Assembly (NCBI GenBank): GCA_031421855.1
Contig: JANOPN010000018.1
Span: 1-17,572 of the forward strand
Length of the DNA: 17,572 nt
DNA from: JAAFHN01 sp031421855
GTDB lineage: Bacteria; Pseudomonadota; Gammaproteobacteria; Burkholderiales; Burkholderiaceae_C
Reading direction: 5' to 3'
In this document: piece after piece, positions 15,490-17,572 of the stretch
Layout of the letters: the number at the start of each line of letters is the position of its first letter
How positions within the stretch are numbered: position 1 is the first letter of the stretch
Notes under the pieces: generated by a model
Database searches by the model: none
Told to the model about the DNA's origin: nothing
The model's input: only the letters and a program-made list of their open reading frames with translations
Translations under genes and position numbers: made by a program

Positions 15490-16290
15490 ATGACAGCGCC
15501 CTTGATTCACCCAACTGCCCTGATCGACCCCGGCGCTGAGCTTGACACCAGCGTATCGGTTGGCCCTTACAGCGTGGTGGGTCCTCATGTGCGGGTGGGG
15601 GCAGGCACGACCATCGGCGCGCATTGCGTACTCGAGGGCCACACCACCATTGGGCGAGACAACCGCATTTTTCAGTTCAATTCGATCGGCGCCATTCCGC
15701 AAGACAAAAAGTACGCGGGCGAGCCCTGCGAGTTGGTCATCGGCGACCGCAACACCATCCGCGAGTTTTGCACGCTCAACATCGGTTCGCCCGGCGACAA
15801 GGGCATCACGCGCGTGGGCGATGACAACTGGGTCATGGCCTATGTGCATTTGGCTCACGATTGCAGCGTTGGCAACCACACGATTTTTGCCAACAACTCG
15901 CAGCTTGCCGGGCATGTTGAGGTCGGCGATTGGGTCATTTTGGGCGGTTTCACGGTCGTGCACCAATTCGTGCGCATCGGCGCGCACGCCATGACTGCCA
16001 TGTGTTCGCTGCTGTTTGCCGATGTGCCGCCCTTCATCATGGTGCAAGGCCAACCCGCTGGGCAGCGCACGTTCAATGCCGAAGGGCTTAAGCGGCGCGG
16101 CTTTTCGGCTGAGCGCATCGCGGGCGTGAAGGCCATGCACAAATCGCTGTATCGCAAAGACTTGTCCATGGCCGACGCCCAGCTTGAAATCGAAACGCTG
16201 GCCGCCAATGCAAGCGATTCCAAGCCCGATGCCGACATGATGCTGGCGTTTTTGAGCCAAACCACGCCGCAGCGCGGCATCGTGCGCTAG
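15490..16290 (+). CDS. lpxA: acyl-ACP-UDP-N-acetylglucosamine O-acyltransferase
   Basis: LpxA carries out the first step of lipid A synthesis, moving a 3-hydroxyacyl chain from ACP to UDP-GlcNAc in the cytoplasm. It is a beta-helix of hexapeptide repeats (about residues 1-185) with a C-terminal helical part. The catalytic pair is His120 and His123 in VHLAHDC, and His158 lies in VHQF. The position equal to Gly173 of E. coli is Met171, as in Pseudomonas aeruginosa, which points to shorter chains. I start at ATG 15490 with GAG 7 bases upstream; a GTG at 15478 overlapping the fabZ stop and an in-frame ATG at 15451 are less likely. The length is then 266 residues (E. coli 262). Confidence 0.96.
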   Translation: MTAPLIHPTALIDPGAELDTSVSVGPYSVVGPHVRVGAGTTIGAHCVLEGHTTIGRDNRIFQFNSIGAIPQDKKYAGEPCELVIGDRNTIREFCTLNIGSPGDKGITRVGDDNWVMAYVHLAHDCSVGNHTIFANNSQLAGHVEVGDWVILGGFTVVHQFVRIGAHAMTAMCSLLFADVPPFIMVQGQPAGQRTFNAEGLKRRGFSAERIAGVKAMHKSLYRKDLSMADAQLEIETLAANASDSKPDADMMLAFLSQTTPQRGIVR

Positions 16291-16299
16291 TTGCGCGCA

Positions 16300-17463
16300 A
16301 TGAAGTCTCGACTCGATTCGATCGCCATGGTTGCTGGGGAGACCTCAGGCGACCTGCTGGGTGCGCACTTGCTGGCGGGCTTGCAATCGCGCTGGCCCAT
16401 GTTGGCGCAACCGGGGGCGGCTGTGGGCATTGGCGGGGCGCAGATGGTCAAGGCCGGGTTTGATGCCTGGTGGCCCAGCGAAAAGCTCGCCGTGCGCGGC
16501 TATGTCGAGGTGTTGCGCCACTACCGAGAGATTGTCGGCATTCGCAGGCAATTGCGCACGCGCCTGCTTTCGAGCAAGCCTGCGCTGTTCATCGGCGTTG
16601 ATGCACCTGATTTCAACCTCGACTTGGAGCTTGAGCTGCGCCGGTCAGGCATCAAAATCGTGCATTTCATCAGCCCATCGGTGTGGGCATGGCGCGCAGA
16701 GCGGATGGTCAAAATCAAAGCCGCCTGCGACGAGGTGCTGTGTATTTTTCCGTTTGAACCCAAGCTCTACGAGGCCCAAGGCATGCGCGCGACCTACGTT
16801 GGGCATCCGCTCGCATCGGTCATTCCTGAGCAAGTTGACGCAAGCGCTGCCCGCACCCAGTTGGGGCTGCACCCCACTGACCCCGTGCTGGCGCTCTTGC
16901 CCGGCAGCCGCCAAAGTGAGGTGGCCTACCTCGGCGTTCGCATGTTTGCGGCGCTGGCGCTGTTGTTGGCGATGGATCCGCGATTGCAATGTGTCGTGCC
17001 CTGCGTGCCCGCTCTAAAACCCGCCATCGAGCGCTGCGCCCATGAAGCGGGCCTGGGGGCGGTCATCGGCACGCGGCTCAAGCTGCTGCACGGTCAAAGC
17101 CACGCGGCCTTGGCTGCCTGTAATGTCACCCTCATTGCCAGCGGCACGGCCACGCTGGAGGCCGCGCTGTTCAAGCGCCCCATGGTCATCGTCTACAACA
17201 TGCACCCCCTTAGTTGGTGGCTCACCGCGAGAAAACGCTTGCAGCCGTGGGTGGGCTTGCCCAACATTTTGTGCGAGTCGTTTGTTGTGCCCGAACTGCT
17301 CCAAGACCGGGCCACGCCCAAGGCCATGGCCGAGGCAGCGGCTGCCTTGCTCGCCGACCGCTCGGCGCGTGAGCGCATCAGCGTGCGATTCAACCAGCTT
17401 CATGCCCAACTCAAGCGCGACACCGTCGCCCTAGCCTGCGATGCCATTGAAAAAATCCTCTAA
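16300..17463 (+). CDS. lpxB: lipid-A-disaccharide synthase
   Basis: LpxB joins UDP-2,3-diacylglucosamine and 2,3-diacylglucosamine 1-phosphate to form the lipid A disaccharide at the inner face of the inner membrane. The N-terminus has GETSGD (residues 13-18). Further family motifs are SPSVWAWR, FPFEPKLY, VGHPL, LLPGSRQSE (about 199-207) and ASGTATLEAAL (about 280-290), followed by P-M-V-I-V-Y. ATG 16300 is chosen over TTG 16291; it lies 9 bases after the lpxA stop. At 387 residues it is full length (E. coli 382). It overlaps the rnhB start by 23 bases. lpxC and lpxH, needed for intermediate steps, are not in this window. Confidence 0.96.
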   Translation: MKSRLDSIAMVAGETSGDLLGAHLLAGLQSRWPMLAQPGAAVGIGGAQMVKAGFDAWWPSEKLAVRGYVEVLRHYREIVGIRRQLRTRLLSSKPALFIGVDAPDFNLDLELELRRSGIKIVHFISPSVWAWRAERMVKIKAACDEVLCIFPFEPKLYEAQGMRATYVGHPLASVIPEQVDASAARTQLGLHPTDPVLALLPGSRQSEVAYLGVRMFAALALLLAMDPRLQCVVPCVPALKPAIERCAHEAGLGAVIGTRLKLLHGQSHAALAACNVTLIASGTATLEAALFKRPMVIVYNMHPLSWWLTARKRLQPWVGLPNILCESFVVPELLQDRATPKAMAEAAAALLADRSARERISVRFNQLHAQLKRDTVALACDAIEKIL

Positions 17464-17572
17464 GCGCTCGGCAACCGGTGCCATCCTCAGCGCCACGCAA
17501 ATCGCGCTGCAGTTCGATGTCCGAGGTTTGATCGCCGGTGTTGACGAAGCCGGGCGCGGCCCGCTGGCTGGT
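17441..17572 (+). CDS. rnhB: ribonuclease HII, N-terminal part (runs out of window)
   Basis: RNase HII cuts RNA in RNA-DNA hybrids and at single ribonucleotides in DNA. ATG 17441 opens a frame that stays open to the window end (44 codons). It ends in LIAGVDEAGRGPLAG, the highly conserved first active-site motif with catalytic Asp and Glu in DEAGRG. About 29 residues lie before this motif, a little longer than the shortest members of the family. The start lies 23 bases inside lpxB in another frame. The order lpxB-rnhB is typical of proteobacteria. Confidence 0.9.
   Translation, partial: MPLKKSSKRSATGAILSATQIALQFDVRGLIAGVDEAGRGPLAG

Overview
This window is a conserved housekeeping block from a betaproteobacterium. 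It is most likely a member of the Burkholderiales, close to Comamonadaceae. That placement rests on the gene order rpsB-tsf-pyrH-frr-uppS-cdsA-dxr-rseP-bamA-skp-lpxD-fabZ-lpxA-lpxB-rnhB, on the protein sequences, and on a fairly GC-rich composition with heavy use of TTG leucine codons. The genus cannot be fixed from the sequence alone.

Left part (1-3373): the 3' end of an alpha/beta hydrolase gene runs rightward and converges on a leftward pair, an amidase-signature hydrolase followed by a DadA-like FAD-dependent D-amino-acid dehydrogenase. The pair could act in sequence (amide hydrolysis, then amino-acid oxidation), but that is inference. This part also holds the most unusual structure in the window, a short dispersed repeat. 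Two copies lie in inverted orientation around dadA and supply the stop codons of dadA and of the amidase. A third copy lies in frame inside dadA, and a fourth lies in frame inside dxr, 7 kb away.

Middle (3374-6841): divergent promoter signals and a roughly 160-nt leader with two nested stem-loop domains precede rpsB (ribosomal protein S2). tsf (EF-Ts) is bracketed by two near-identical GC-rich hairpins. pyrH (UMP kinase) and frr (ribosome recycling factor) follow.

Right part (6869-17572): this is an envelope-biogenesis operon with very tight spacing. It runs from undecaprenyl and isoprenoid synthesis (uppS, dxr) and phospholipid synthesis (cdsA) through site-2 protease (rseP), outer-membrane protein assembly (bamA, skp) and lipid A synthesis (lpxD, lpxA, lpxB) with fabZ. 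It ends with the first 44 codons of rnhB. Several genes overlap by ATGA or more, so translational coupling is likely. No RNA genes, CRISPR array, insertion sequence or phage genes were seen, and no gene-free stretch exceeds about 200 bases.
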